DNA of 64,000 nucleotides, from positions 18,303 to 82,302 of the forward strand of contig NZ_JAGSOV010000044.1 in NCBI RefSeq assembly GCF_023898865.1, in the 5' to 3' direction. The notes under the pieces are model-generated. The model searched no databases and was not told the DNA's origin. It saw only the letters and a list, made by a program, of their open reading frames with translations. A program made the position numbers and the translations under genes. Each line of letters opens with the position of its first letter. Within the stretch, counting starts at the first letter, position 1. Of the stretch, positions 53,786 through 62,471 are shown one piece after another. This DNA comes from Pseudonocardia humida (GTDB lineage: Bacteria > Actinomycetota > Actinomycetes > Mycobacteriales > Pseudonocardiaceae).

Positions 53786-54381
53786 CCGAGCAGACCACCG
53801 GCCGCCGGGTCGTCACCAACATGAGCCTCTCGCTCGACGGCCGCTACGCCCGGACGGACGCCCTCGACATGGGCTGGGTGCTGCCCTACGCCGTCAGCGA
53901 CGTCGCCCGCGACCACCTGACCGGTCTCTGGGAGCCGGCGACCACGGCCCTGCTCGGGCGGGTCAACGCCGAGGGGTTCCTCGGCTTCTGGCCCACCGTG
54001 ATCGGCGCGCCGGGCGCCGACCCGCGCGACGAGGCCTTCGCCAAGTGGCTCGTCGACACCGACAAGGTCGTCCTCTCCTCCACCCTCCACGAGGCCCCCT
54101 GGGAGCGGACGACGGTCGTCGACGGGCCGGCCACCGAGGTGGTCGGGGGCCTGCGGGCGGCCGGGGGCGGCGACGTCCTCGTGCTCTCCAGCGCGAGCGT
54201 CATCAAGGCGCTGCTGGCCGCCGACGAGGTCGACCGGCTGGCCCTGATGATCTTCCCGATCTTCCTCGGCGACGGGCCGCGCCTCTTCGACGACGGCCTG
54301 CCCGCCGGGAAGTGGGCGCTGGTCGGCCAGTCCGCCGGCGAGCACGGCGAGCTGGCCCTCGTCTACGACCGGGTCCGCTGA
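53782..54381 (+). CDS. DHFR/RibD-C family reductase
   Basis: A 199-residue protein of the dihydrofolate reductase-like RibD C-terminal family: VVTNMSLSLDGRYA, TTALLGRVNAEGFLGFWP, VLVLSSASVIKALLAADEVDRLALMIFPIFLGDG. It probably reduces an unknown substrate with NADPH. ATGA overlap with the ArsR-AHSA1 gene makes it the regulator's likely target. Confidence -1.
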   Translation: MTEQTTGRRVVTNMSLSLDGRYARTDALDMGWVLPYAVSDVARDHLTGLWEPATTALLGRVNAEGFLGFWPTVIGAPGADPRDEAFAKWLVDTDKVVLSSTLHEAPWERTTVVDGPATEVVGGLRAAGGGDVLVLSSASVIKALLAADEVDRLALMIFPIFLGDGPRLFDDGLPAGKWALVGQSAGEHGELALVYDRVR

Positions 54382-54428
54382 CACCACGGGCGTTGAACGG
54401 GCCGCGCCGGGGCCGCGACACTGTCCGC

Positions 54429-55139
54429 ATGGGACTGCGGTTCAGCACGCGCCGCTCGGACTCCCCGTGGGTCGACCTCGTGTGGACCTGCACCAGCGAG
54501 GAGGTCAACGAGATGACCTCGGTGGCGGGGGCGCGGTGGGGGTTGGTCTTCTGGGAGTGCGGAGGGCGGCCGCACGCCGCGGTGAGCGGTCCCGGGACCG
54601 CGGCCGGGACCGCGCCGGTCCCGGAGGGGGCGACGTTCGTGGGCATCGAGTTCGCGATCGGCACCTCGCTGCGCGCCCTGCCGGGCTCCTCGCTCACCGA
54701 CGGCGGTGTGGAGCTGCCGGACACGACGCGGGGATCCTTCCGGCTGGCCGGGTCGCGCTGGCCGACACCGGGCCGCGACGACGCCGAGGCCCTGGTCGAG
54801 CGCCTCGTCCGGGACGACGCGATCGTCCGCGACCCGGTGGTCGGCGAGGTGCTGCGGGGCCGCCGACCCGAGGTGTCGGACCGCACCCTCGAACGCAGGT
54901 TCCGGGCCATGACCGGCCTCACCCGGGGCGCGGTGCGCCAGATCGAGCGGGCGCGCGACGCGGCCGACCTGCTGGCCGTCGGGAAGGCGCCCACCGACGT
55001 CGTCGCCGCGCTGGGCTACTTCGACCAGCCGCACCTGGCGCGGGCGCTGCGGCGCTACGTCGGGCGCACGGCCACGCAGCTGCGCGAGGGCACCGGCGGC
55101 GCACTCGGGCTCGACCTGCCTCAGCCGACGACGTCGTAG
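54429..55139 (+). CDS. AraC-type transcriptional regulator
   Basis: A 236-residue protein with an N-terminal DUF6597-like domain (MGLRFSTRRSDSPWVDLVWT) and C-terminal AraC HTH (VSDRTLERRFRAMTGLTRGAVRQIERARDAADLL, AALGYFDQPHLARALRRYVG). ATG 54429. It overlaps the convergent reductase gene by 19 nt. It may control one or both neighbouring DHFR-like genes. Confidence -1.
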   Translation: MGLRFSTRRSDSPWVDLVWTCTSEEVNEMTSVAGARWGLVFWECGGRPHAAVSGPGTAAGTAPVPEGATFVGIEFAIGTSLRALPGSSLTDGGVELPDTTRGSFRLAGSRWPTPGRDDAEALVERLVRDDAIVRDPVVGEVLRGRRPEVSDRTLERRFRAMTGLTRGAVRQIERARDAADLLAVGKAPTDVVAALGYFDQPHLARALRRYVGRTATQLREGTGGALGLDLPQPTTS

Positions 55140-55699
55140 ATCAGCTTCACGATGCCGTTCGGGTAGCCCTGCGACTCGCGCAACCGCAGCATCTGCTTGT
55201 CGCGGTCGGCCGCGCTGAACAGGCTCTTGCCCGCCCCGAGCAGCACCGGGAACACCAGCAGGTGGTAGCGGTCGACCAGGCCGGCGTCCGAGAGCCTGCG
55301 GGCCAGCTCGGCGCTGCCGTGGATGAAGATCGCGCCGCCGTCGCCCCGCTTGAGCTCCGCGACGTCGGAGTCGGAGCGCAGGATCGTGGTCTCGCCCCAG
55401 CCCGGCACGATGGCGTCCTCGGAGATCGTCGAGGAGACCACGTACTTGGGCAGGTCCTTGTACGCCACGTGGTCGGGCGAGTCGGGCCAGGTCTGCGCGA
55501 AGGCCTCGTAGCTGCGCCTGCCGAACATCAACGCCGTGGTCTCGGCGAGCTCCTCGCCCTTGAGCGCGAACGCCTCGGGCAGGAAGTCGACGCCCTTGAA
55601 CACCCACCCGCCGCTGCGGTGCTCCTCGCCCGGCCCACCGCCCGGGGAGTCCACGACGCCGTCCAGCGACGTGAAAGCGGTGTAGACGACCTCGCGCAT
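55121..55699 (-). CDS. DHFR/RibD-C family reductase, second copy
   Basis: A 192-residue protein: VVYTAFTSLDGVVDSPGGG, TTALMFGRRSYEAFAQTWPD, IFIHGSAELARRLSDAGLVDRYHLLVFPVLLG. GAGGAGGGG precedes ATG 55699. Same family as 53782-54381, opposite orientation. Confidence -1.
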   Translation of the reverse strand: MREVVYTAFTSLDGVVDSPGGGPGEEHRSGGWVFKGVDFLPEAFALKGEELAETTALMFGRRSYEAFAQTWPDSPDHVAYKDLPKYVVSSTISEDAIVPGWGETTILRSDSDVAELKRGDGGAIFIHGSAELARRLSDAGLVDRYHLLVFPVLLGAGKSLFSAADRDKQMLRLRESQGYPNGIVKLIYDVVG

Positions 55700-55843
55700 T
55701 TTGCGGTTCCCCTCCTCGATCCGGCGACGCACTGCCGCCGACGTCCTCGACATGCGGACGCTATGCGGCGGGTGCCGGCCGGGTCTTGCACAGAACCGAC
55801 AGCCGGCGGGCCCGTCGTCCCCGACCGGGGGTCCGGACGGGCA

Positions 55844-56338
55844 TCACGGTCCTGGTCGCCCCCTGGGGCCAGGGCGCGCGCGGTGGCGCGCCGCGAGGGC
55901 GCCGAGGAAGGACGTGATCGCGCGCCGCTGGTCGTCGTCGTAGGCGCGGGCGAGGTCCTCGATGTCGGCCGCTCGCCGCTCCAGCTCCGCGAGCAGCCGC
56001 GCCCGCGTTCCGTCGGAGACGAGCAGGACGCGCCGTCGTCGGTCGTGGTCGTGGGGCAGGCGGACGACGTGGCCGGCCGCGGCGAGCCGGTCGACCAGGG
56101 CCGTGGCGGAGCCGGAGGACATGCCCAGCAGCCGCCCGAGCTCGACCGGGCCCAGCTCGCCGGGGCGCAGCAGGACGTGCTTCACCGCGAGGTAGTCGCC
56201 GGTGGTGGTCCCGAGCGCGGCGCTCAGCGCGACGTCCGCCTCCGCGATCGCCACGGCGAGGTCGTGCACGGCCCAGGCGAGCTGATCGGCGGTTGGTCCC
56301 GCGGAGCCGGGCGCGGGTGCCTTCGGTTGCCGAGCCAC
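55844..56338 (-). CDS. MarR-family regulator
   Basis: A 164-residue winged-helix protein: LAVKHVLLRPGELGPVELGRLLGMSSGSATALVDRLAAAGHVVRLPHDHDRRRRVL, the classical MarR recognition helix and wing. GTG 56338. Divergent from a membrane-protein gene; the 68-nt gap contains a perfect 14-bp-arm palindrome that is almost surely its operator, so it controls both itself and that gene. Confidence -1.
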   Translation of the reverse strand: MARQPKAPAPGSAGPTADQLAWAVHDLAVAIAEADVALSAALGTTTGDYLAVKHVLLRPGELGPVELGRLLGMSSGSATALVDRLAAAGHVVRLPHDHDRRRRVLLVSDGTRARLLAELERRAADIEDLARAYDDDQRRAITSFLGALAARHRARPGPRGRPGP

Positions 56339-56354
56339 GCCCCGCACCCTACAT

Positions 56355-56389
56355 TCGCTCGATATCAGCGCTGCTCTGATATCGAGCGA
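56355..56389. promoter_or_regulatory. MarR operator, 14-bp arms
   Basis: TCGCTCGATATCAG (56355-56368) is exactly inverted at 56376-56389 with a 7-nt spacer. It sits between the divergent MarR gene and the membrane-protein gene; each arm also has ATAT at its centre, rare in this GC-rich DNA. Confidence -1.
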
Positions 56390-56406
56390 TTGAGGGAGTC
56401 GAGCCC

Positions 56407-57174
56407 ATGTCGACCGATCCCCGGGCGGACGCCGTCCGCGCCGCCACCGCCTTGGCGCTCGCCGTGGCGCAGCCGCTGTCGACGCGGCTGGCCCGGTGGA
56501 CCGGGCGCGGGACGCCCGAGGTCGAGCAGGCGGCGGCCACGGAGGGCCCCGTCACGCCCGCGGGCGGAGCCTTCGTGATCTGGGCTCCCCTGTTCGCCGG
56601 GAGCCTCGCCCACGCGAGCGCCGAAGCCGGTCGGGTGCGGGCCGGCCTGCCTTCTGCTGGCGCCGCGGGCTGGTGGGCGAACGCGGCTCTGGCCGGGAAC
56701 GTCGCGTGGAGCCTGAACTCCCAGTTCCGCCGGCTGGACGAGGTCAGCGTCGCGCTGATCCTCGGCTCGGCCGCCGCGGCGACCACGGCAGCGGCCCTCG
56801 CCGAACGCGGCCGCGCCGGCCCGGCGAGCACCGGCCTCGCCCGCTCCTTCGGCCCCCTCGCCGGATGGCTCTGCGTCGCGGGCGTCGCCAACGTCGAGAC
56901 CACCCTCAACCTCCGCCGGGGACGCCCCCGCGACGCCGCCGCGGAGGAGCGCCGGGCGGTCCTGCTGGTCGCGACGGCCTCGGCCATCGGGAGCGCGGCC
57001 ACCGTCGCCGTGCGCGGCAACCCGTTGTTCACCCTGGCCGCGGGCTGGGGCCTTGGCGGCATCGCGGTGAAGGCGCTGCGGCACCGGCGGACGCCCGTGG
57101 CGATCGCGGCCGGCCTCGCGGGCCTCGCGCTCGCGGCCGCCGGTGCTGGAGCGCGGGCGTCCGCCCTCCGCTGA
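56407..57174 (+). CDS. Multi-spanning membrane protein (TspO-like?)
   Basis: A 255-residue protein with about six hydrophobic segments. GGAFVIWAPLFAGSLAHA recalls the helix 1 region of TspO/MBR proteins, but this is weak. No other family recognised. GAGGGAG lies before the ATG. It is divergent from marR and shares the palindromic operator. Possibly the effector gene of that regulator. Confidence -1.
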   Translation: MSTDPRADAVRAATALALAVAQPLSTRLARWTGRGTPEVEQAAATEGPVTPAGGAFVIWAPLFAGSLAHASAEAGRVRAGLPSAGAAGWWANAALAGNVAWSLNSQFRRLDEVSVALILGSAAAATTAAALAERGRAGPASTGLARSFGPLAGWLCVAGVANVETTLNLRRGRPRDAAAEERRAVLLVATASAIGSAATVAVRGNPLFTLAAGWGLGGIAVKALRHRRTPVAIAAGLAGLALAAAGAGARASALR

Positions 57175-57329
57175 CGACCTGCCGGCGAGCAGGTGGGTCG
57201 GCACCGCGGGACGAGTGCTTCCCGGGCCGCGCGCTCGGCTCTACCATCGGTTCCCGGCGGCGGTGCGCCGTCCGGTGAGCCACGACGACGTGCTCGGACA
57301 TCGCTCGGTCGCACGGGAGGAGCGCGGGC

Positions 57330-58295
57330 ATGGCCGTCGTCCTGCAGGCCTCCGACCACCCGGCGGGAGACCGGGTCGACCTGATCCACGAGGTGATCGC
57401 CGGCAGCGGCGTGCGGCGGCGGTTGCAGCTGAAGGGGCCACCGGAGTCGGTGGACCTCACGGTGGAGGCCTGGACGGTGGGTCCCACGCAGGTCCTGCGC
57501 ACCGTGGGCACGTCGATGACGCTGACCCGCACCGCCCGCGACGTGCGGGCGGACGCACCCGAGCTCATCGCGATCGCCCTGGCCGGCAGCGGGTGCGCGT
57601 ACTCCGCCTGCGGCGCCGAGCAGGTGCTGGGGACGAACGGGCTGACCCTGATCGACTTCGCCACGCCGTACGCGTTCTCCCACGCCGGTCCGCGGATGCA
57701 CGCGTTCACGACCCACATCTCCCACGCCGACCTCGGCCTGGGCGTCGACGTCGTGCGGGCCGCCGTCCCCCGGCTGGCGGCCAGCCCCCTGCTGACCCTG
57801 CTCCAGGGGCACCTGCTGCGGATGTCGGCGATGATGGACGAGGTCACCGCCAGCCCCGCCGTGGCGACGGACCTGGGTGCGGCGGTGGTCGACCTGACCC
57901 GGGCCGTGGTCGCCTCGGCGGCCGGCGGCCGTCGGGAGCGCGACGTCCTGCACGAGACGCTGCGCGCCCGCGTCGTCGCCCACATCCGGGCCCACCTCGA
58001 CGAGCGCGACCTCACCCCCGCGCGGATCGCGGCGGCGCACCACATCTCGCTGCGCACCCTCTACAACGTGTGGGGCGACCGGGGCGAGACCCTGGCGGAG
58101 TGGATCGTCCGGGAGCGGCTGGAGCGCGTGCACCGCGACCTGGCCCGCATGCCGGCGCACTCCACGATCTTCGCCGTCGCCCGCAGGTGGGGGTTCGTCG
58201 ACCAGGGGCACTTCACCCGGCGGTTCCGGGCGGCCTACGGCGTCGCGCCGCGGGAGTGGGTGCGCCGGTGCCGTTCGGCCACCGCCGGGGAGTGA
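57330..58295 (+). CDS. AraC-family regulator
   Basis: A 321-residue protein with an N-terminal AraC-binding-like domain (about 20-200, containing SHAGPRMHAFTTHISHADLG) and C-terminal HTH (RIAAAHHISLRTLYNVWGDRGETLAEWIVRERLERV, GFVDQGHFTRRFRAAYGVAPREW). Convergent with two alpha/beta hydrolase genes, 7 nt apart from the first. Target unknown. Confidence -1.
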   Translation: MAVVLQASDHPAGDRVDLIHEVIAGSGVRRRLQLKGPPESVDLTVEAWTVGPTQVLRTVGTSMTLTRTARDVRADAPELIAIALAGSGCAYSACGAEQVLGTNGLTLIDFATPYAFSHAGPRMHAFTTHISHADLGLGVDVVRAAVPRLAASPLLTLLQGHLLRMSAMMDEVTASPAVATDLGAAVVDLTRAVVASAAGGRRERDVLHETLRARVVAHIRAHLDERDLTPARIAAAHHISLRTLYNVWGDRGETLAEWIVRERLERVHRDLARMPAHSTIFAVARRWGFVDQGHFTRRFRAAYGVAPREWVRRCRSATAGE

Positions 58296-58302
58296 CGCCC
58301 GG

Positions 58303-59169
58303 TCAGACGGTCATCGGCTCGGCCGGCGCGACAGCGGGATCGACGACGGGCGGCGGGGTCGTCGCGTGGCGCACGGCCCAGGCGAGCACGAAGTCGGCGA
58401 TCTCCTCCCAGCCCGGCGCGGCCGGCAGCAGGTGCGGCTTGCTGCCGAACTCGACCACCTCGGTGAGCGTGTTCCGGGCCTTGTAGTGCGCGGCGTTCGA
58501 CCACTGCACCTTCGGCGGCATGATGTTGTCGCAGGTGCCGGCGACCAGCAGCAGCGGTGCCCGGTCCTCGTTGCGGTAGTCGACGTACGTCCCGCCGTGG
58601 CCGGGGGTGAGGTTGGCCAGCGCGCTCTCGAACAGGATGTGGCCCGACACCGGGATGGCGTATCGCTCGTAGAGCCGCCGCGCCTCGTCCTCGGGGAAGG
58701 TGTTGGTGAACGCGTAGTTCCAGTGCTCGAAGTCGTAGCGGACCGCCCGGTGCCGGTTGGCCGGGTTCTTCAGCACCGGGAACGTGGCCTTCACCTGCGA
58801 CAGCGGCAGCACCGGGACGCCCTCGGTCGGCGCGGAGTTCAGGGCGACGCCCGCGGCGCCGAAGCCGTGGTCGAGCAGGATCTGGGTGAACGCCCCGCCC
58901 GCGGAGTGCCCGATGATGATCGGCGGGGACTCCAGCTCCCGCAGGACCGACTCGAAGTGCTCGATGATCCCGGCGACCGTGACGGCCGCGACGGGCGCGG
59001 GATCGGCGTTGAGGGACTCGACCTCGACCTCGAAGCCGGGGTACGCCGGGGCGATGACCCGGTAGCCCTTGGCCTCGTAGTGGGCGATCCACTGCTCCCA
59101 GGAGCGCGGGGTGACCCAGAAGCCGTGGACGAGGACGATCGTGTCGGGGGTCGGGCGGGCGTGCGTCAT
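58303..59169 (-). CDS. Alpha/beta hydrolase
   Basis: A 288-residue hydrolase: TIVLVHGFWVTPRSWEQWI (oxyanion hole), nucleophile IIIGHSAGGAFTQIL (Ser in GHSAG), and acid/base residues near CDNIMPP and GSKPHLLPAAPGWEE. It probably acts on small esters or is a haloperoxidase relative. It lies 26 nt after the next hydrolase gene on the same strand, a two-gene operon. Confidence -1.
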   Translation of the reverse strand: MTHARPTPDTIVLVHGFWVTPRSWEQWIAHYEAKGYRVIAPAYPGFEVEVESLNADPAPVAAVTVAGIIEHFESVLRELESPPIIIGHSAGGAFTQILLDHGFGAAGVALNSAPTEGVPVLPLSQVKATFPVLKNPANRHRAVRYDFEHWNYAFTNTFPEDEARRLYERYAIPVSGHILFESALANLTPGHGGTYVDYRNEDRAPLLLVAGTCDNIMPPKVQWSNAAHYKARNTLTEVVEFGSKPHLLPAAPGWEEIADFVLAWAVRHATTPPPVVDPAVAPAEPMTV

Positions 59170-59195
59170 GGTGGGCCTCTCCGGTGCGGGCGTGG

Positions 59196-60023
59196 TCAGG
59201 CGGTCTGGAGGAACTCGAGCAGGTCGTGGGAGAGCTGTTCCTTGTGCGTGTCGGTGATGCCGTGCGGCGCGCCGGAGTAGGTGACGAGCCGGGCGCCCTC
59301 GACGAGCCGCGCCGATGCCTGGCCGCCGACGGCGAACGGGACGACCTGGTCGTCGTCGCCGTGGATGACCAGCGTCGGGACGTCGACCTTCCCGAGGTCG
59401 CCGCGGAAGTCGGTCTCGGAGAAGGCGGCGATGCACTCCAGGGCGTTGCGGTGGCCCGACTGCAGGCCCTGCAGCCAGAAGGCCTGCCGGACGCCCCGTG
59501 AGACCTCCGCGCCCGGGCGGTTGTTCCCGAAGAACGGTCCGTCGGCGAGGTCCTGGTAGGTCTGGGAGCGATCGGTCAGCGACCCGGCCCGGATGCCGTC
59601 GAAGACCTCGACGGGCACGCCGGCGGGGTTGTCCTCGCGCCGGACCATCAGCGGCGGCACCGCCGAGACCAGCACCAGCTGGGCGACCCGCCCGGTGCCG
59701 TGGTTGCCGATGTAGCGGGTGACCTCGCCGCCGCCGGTGGAGAAGCCGACCAGCGTCACGTCCCGCAGGTCCAGGGCCTCGAGCAGCGCCGCGAGGTCGG
59801 CGGCGTAGGTGTCCATGTCGTTGCCGTCCCAGGTCTGGGACGAGCGTCCGTGACCGCGCCGGTCGTGGGCGATGGCGCGGTAGCCGTTCGCGGCGAGGAA
59901 CAGCTGCTGGGCCTCCCAGCTGTCGGCGTTGAGCGGCCAGCCGTGGCTGAGCAGGACGGGGCGGCCGGTCCCCCAGTCCTTGTAGTAGATCTGCGCGCCG
60001 TCGGCGGCGGTGATGAAGGGCAT
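59196..60023 (-). CDS. Alpha/beta hydrolase (non-haem chloroperoxidase type)
   Basis: A 275-residue enzyme: LLSHGWPLNADSWEAQQLFL, AHDRRGHGRSSQTWDGNDMDTYAADLAALL, nucleophile VGFSTGGGEVTRYIG, VIHGDDDQVVPF (Asp) and APHGI (His). The full Ser-Asp-His triad is present. Typical of bacterial cofactor-free haloperoxidases/esterases. First gene of the hydrolase pair. Confidence -1.
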   Translation of the reverse strand: MPFITAADGAQIYYKDWGTGRPVLLSHGWPLNADSWEAQQLFLAANGYRAIAHDRRGHGRSSQTWDGNDMDTYAADLAALLEALDLRDVTLVGFSTGGGEVTRYIGNHGTGRVAQLVLVSAVPPLMVRREDNPAGVPVEVFDGIRAGSLTDRSQTYQDLADGPFFGNNRPGAEVSRGVRQAFWLQGLQSGHRNALECIAAFSETDFRGDLGKVDVPTLVIHGDDDQVVPFAVGGQASARLVEGARLVTYSGAPHGITDTHKEQLSHDLLEFLQTA

Positions 60024-60530
60024 GGGTCGCCTTCTGTGAGCCCGGTCGATCGCGGTGCGGATCGACGAGGTCCAACGTCGCACCGAGCGGGGGCGCCGAC
60101 TGTTCCCACCACGCACGGCTCTTGGCCGAGCGTGCAGGGCGGACCACAGCGGCCGTGAAGCGGCCTCGGGCCTACTCCCACCGCCGGGCGCCGACGGGCG
60201 GCGGCGGAGGAGAACGATGGACCGCAGCGCGCATCGGGCGCGGTCCGGCCGGCTGGACGTCGAACCGGCCGGTCCCGGCCACCTACCGTCGCACGCGGTG
60301 TGGGTCGCAGACCACGCAGAGCCGCCTCGACCCGCTCCCGCCGCGAAGCCCACCGCACCCCGACCGGCCTCGGGAGATCGTCGATGAACGCGCTGCCGGT
60401 CGCACTGGACTCGGCCTGGGGTTCCCACCGGGACCTCGACCAGCCGGGGCTGCGCGCGTTCTTAGCCCAGGCGCTCGGGTGGACTGGCTGTACTGCCCGT
60501 GAGGTCGGGGACGCGGTGGCATGCCCATCC
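60024..60530. other. Gap without a supported gene
   Basis: About 500 nt upstream of the hydrolase operon. A short GTG ORF (60298-60387, 29 codons) after a TACCGT box overlaps ATG 60384 (ATGA) of another frame, but that second frame runs antisense into the HIT gene and has no similarity I recognise. It may hold remnants of a lost gene. Confidence -1.
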
Positions 60531-60998
60531 TCATCGCATGGCCAGCAGCTCGGTCGCGATCGCCGCTCGCAGCGCGGAGTGCCGCGGCCCCAGCCGGGTG
60601 CTCGGATCCCGCCACTTCCCGGCGGGGTACAGCCAGACCGGCCGGCCGACGAGCTCGGCGTCCTCCCAGCCGTAGCGCGGCCAGACGTGCGCGTGCAGGT
60701 AGGGGTCGGCGTTGCCGAGGATCTCGAGGTTCACGCGGCGGAACGCCGGGTCCGACGCGCGACAGGCCCGCTCCACCGCCTCACCGAGGTCGGCCATGCT
60801 GTGCAGGAAGTCCGATCGCTCGGCGCGGGAGAGCTCCGACAGGCGCTCGACGCCCGGCTGGTCCGTCAGGAGCAGGCAGTACCCGGGCAGCCACTGCGGG
60901 TCCCCCATGACGGCGAACCCGCCGGGCATCCGGGCGAGGACGGTGGGGTTGTCGCCCCGCAACGCCGACGCGATGCGGTCGTCCCGCCAGTCGGCCAC
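60531..60998 (-). CDS. HIT-family hydrolase
   Basis: A 155-residue histidine-triad nucleotide hydrolase: LPGYCLLLTDQPGVERLSEL and the triad DPYLHAHVWPRYGW. The strict HxHxHxx is altered: the motif reads LHAHVWP, with His at the first two positions and Trp at the third. This matches several actinobacterial HIT proteins. GTG 60998. Confidence -1.
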   Translation of the reverse strand: MADWRDDRIASALRGDNPTVLARMPGGFAVMGDPQWLPGYCLLLTDQPGVERLSELSRAERSDFLHSMADLGEAVERACRASDPAFRRVNLEILGNADPYLHAHVWPRYGWEDAELVGRPVWLYPAGKWRDPSTRLGPRHSALRAAIATELLAMR

Positions 60999-61032
60999 CG
61001 CTCGGACCGTACCGGGGGTGCAGTCCGGTGCG

Positions 61033-61863
61033 CTACGGCTTGCGGGCCACCCCGCCGTAGACGTCGAGCGGCTCCACCGACGTCCCGATCCGCGACACGT
61101 CCGGGTCGGGGTCGGGCCGCCACAGCGGGAGGGAGGTGAACCCGGGCGGCACCCACTCCAGGCCGTCGAACAGCGACTCGATCTCGTCGGGGGTGCGGAG
61201 GACGTAGGGCGTGGCGCCCGTCTCGTCGTAGCCGTCCTGCGCCTCCTGGAACGTCTCGGCGGACTCCGCCGCCGACCCGTCCTCGGCCACCAGGTAGCTA
61301 CCGGACGGGACCGCGTCGAGCAGCACGCGCACCACCCGCCGGGCCTCCTCCAGCGACTGCACGTGCCCGAGCGAGCCCATGAGCATCACCGCGACGGGCC
61401 GGGTCAGGTCGAGCACCTTCGACGCCTTGTCCAGCAGCACCTCCGGGTTGTGCATGTCCTCGTGGACGTACTCCGTCGTGCCCGCCTCGTGGCCCGTGGG
61501 CACCATCAGCGCGCGGGCGTGCGCCAGCACGAGCGGGTCGTTGTCGACGTACACCACGCGGGAACCGGGTGCCACCCGCTGGGCCACCTCGTGGGTGTTG
61601 TCCGCGATGGGCAGGCCGGTGCCGACGTCGAGGAACTGCCGGATGCCCGCCTCGGCGGCCAGGTAGGTCACCGCGCGGCCCAGGAAGGCCCGTGACTCGC
61701 GGGCGATGGTGATGATCTGCGGGAAGACTGCGGCGTACTCGTCGCCCGCCTTCCGGTCCACCGCGAAGTTGTCCTTGCCGCCCAGCCAGTAGTTCCAGAT
61801 GCGGGCCGAGTGCGGCGTCGTGGTGTCGAGATCCGCCACCGGGTCCTCGTCGGGCATGGTCAT
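61033..61863 (-). CDS. SAM-dependent methyltransferase (DUF574/Methyltransf_19)
   Basis: A 276-residue protein typical of actinobacteria: SARIWNYWLGGKDNFAVDRK, SAM site QFLDVGTGLPIADNTHEVAQ, VVYVDNDPLVLAHARAL, VMLMGSLGHVQS. Often located beside XRE/DUF397 regulators; here a broken XRE gene lies close by. Substrate unknown. ATG 61863 (MTMPDED); ATG 61857 is possible. Confidence -1.
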   Translation of the reverse strand: MTMPDEDPVADLDTTTPHSARIWNYWLGGKDNFAVDRKAGDEYAAVFPQIITIARESRAFLGRAVTYLAAEAGIRQFLDVGTGLPIADNTHEVAQRVAPGSRVVYVDNDPLVLAHARALMVPTGHEAGTTEYVHEDMHNPEVLLDKASKVLDLTRPVAVMLMGSLGHVQSLEEARRVVRVLLDAVPSGSYLVAEDGSAAESAETFQEAQDGYDETGATPYVLRTPDEIESLFDGLEWVPPGFTSLPLWRPDPDPDVSRIGTSVEPLDVYGGVARKP

Positions 61864-62177
61864 GGGTCTTCGCCGCCCTTCCTATGCAGGAAAGCCTCGA
61901 GGGTGAAGACCCTACGCCCGGCACTGACGCACGGTGACGAGGTCGCCACCGCGTGCGCCCGATCGGCTCACGCGAAGACGCCTCCATTGCTCGATCGGGC
62001 TACGCCGCAGGACGAGCAGGCCGTGCACGGTGCGCCGACGGACGGGATGGGTCGGGGGACATCAGCCGCGCTGGGGCGGTTCATGTCCCCGGACCGTCGC
62101 GGCGTGGATCGGAGGCACCGGCCGAGCACTGTCGATCTGGTGCCAGATGCGCCCGCGGGGCCCCGATAGCGTGACCG
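61864..62177. other. Gap without a supported gene
   Basis: About 310 nt between the methyltransferase gene and the broken XRE gene (divergent). A -10-like TAGCGT (62167-62172) lies 5 nt before the GTG at 62178. No coding signal seen on either strand. Confidence -1.
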
Positions 62178-62460
62178 GTGGACGATCGCGCACTGCTGGG
62201 CGGGTTCCTGCGGCGCCGCCGGGAGGGCCTGTCGCCGACGGAGGCCGGGCTGCCCGCGCGGGCGCCGGGGCGCACACCGGGACTGCGTCGCGAGGAGGTG
62301 GCGGCACTGGCCACCGGTCGACCACCTACTACGAGCGCCTCGAACGGGGCCGCGGCCATCGGCGACCGTGCTGTCGGCGATCTCGGCGGCGCTGCGGCTG
62401 ACCGGCGACGAGCGGGCCCACCTCTTCCGGCTGGCCGGGCACACGCCGCCGGACGGAGGC
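62178..62460 (+). pseudogene. Broken XRE-family (MmyB-type) regulator
   Basis: HTH pieces are in three frames: LLGGFLRRRREGLSP through TPGLRREEVAALA, then STTYYERLERGRG, then SATVLSAISAALRLTGDERAHLFRLAGHTPP. Two 1-nt frameshifts (near 62315 and 62365) and loss of the C-terminal MmyB domain inactivate it. The shifts could be sequencing indels; the missing C terminus, replaced by an epimerase remnant, is harder to explain that way. Confidence -1.
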
Positions 62461-62471
62461 GGGGAGGGACG

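Noticed and set aside
60300..61139. Long forward frame opposite the HIT gene
   Set aside because: Antisense shadow of a clear HIT gene; low-complexity composition.
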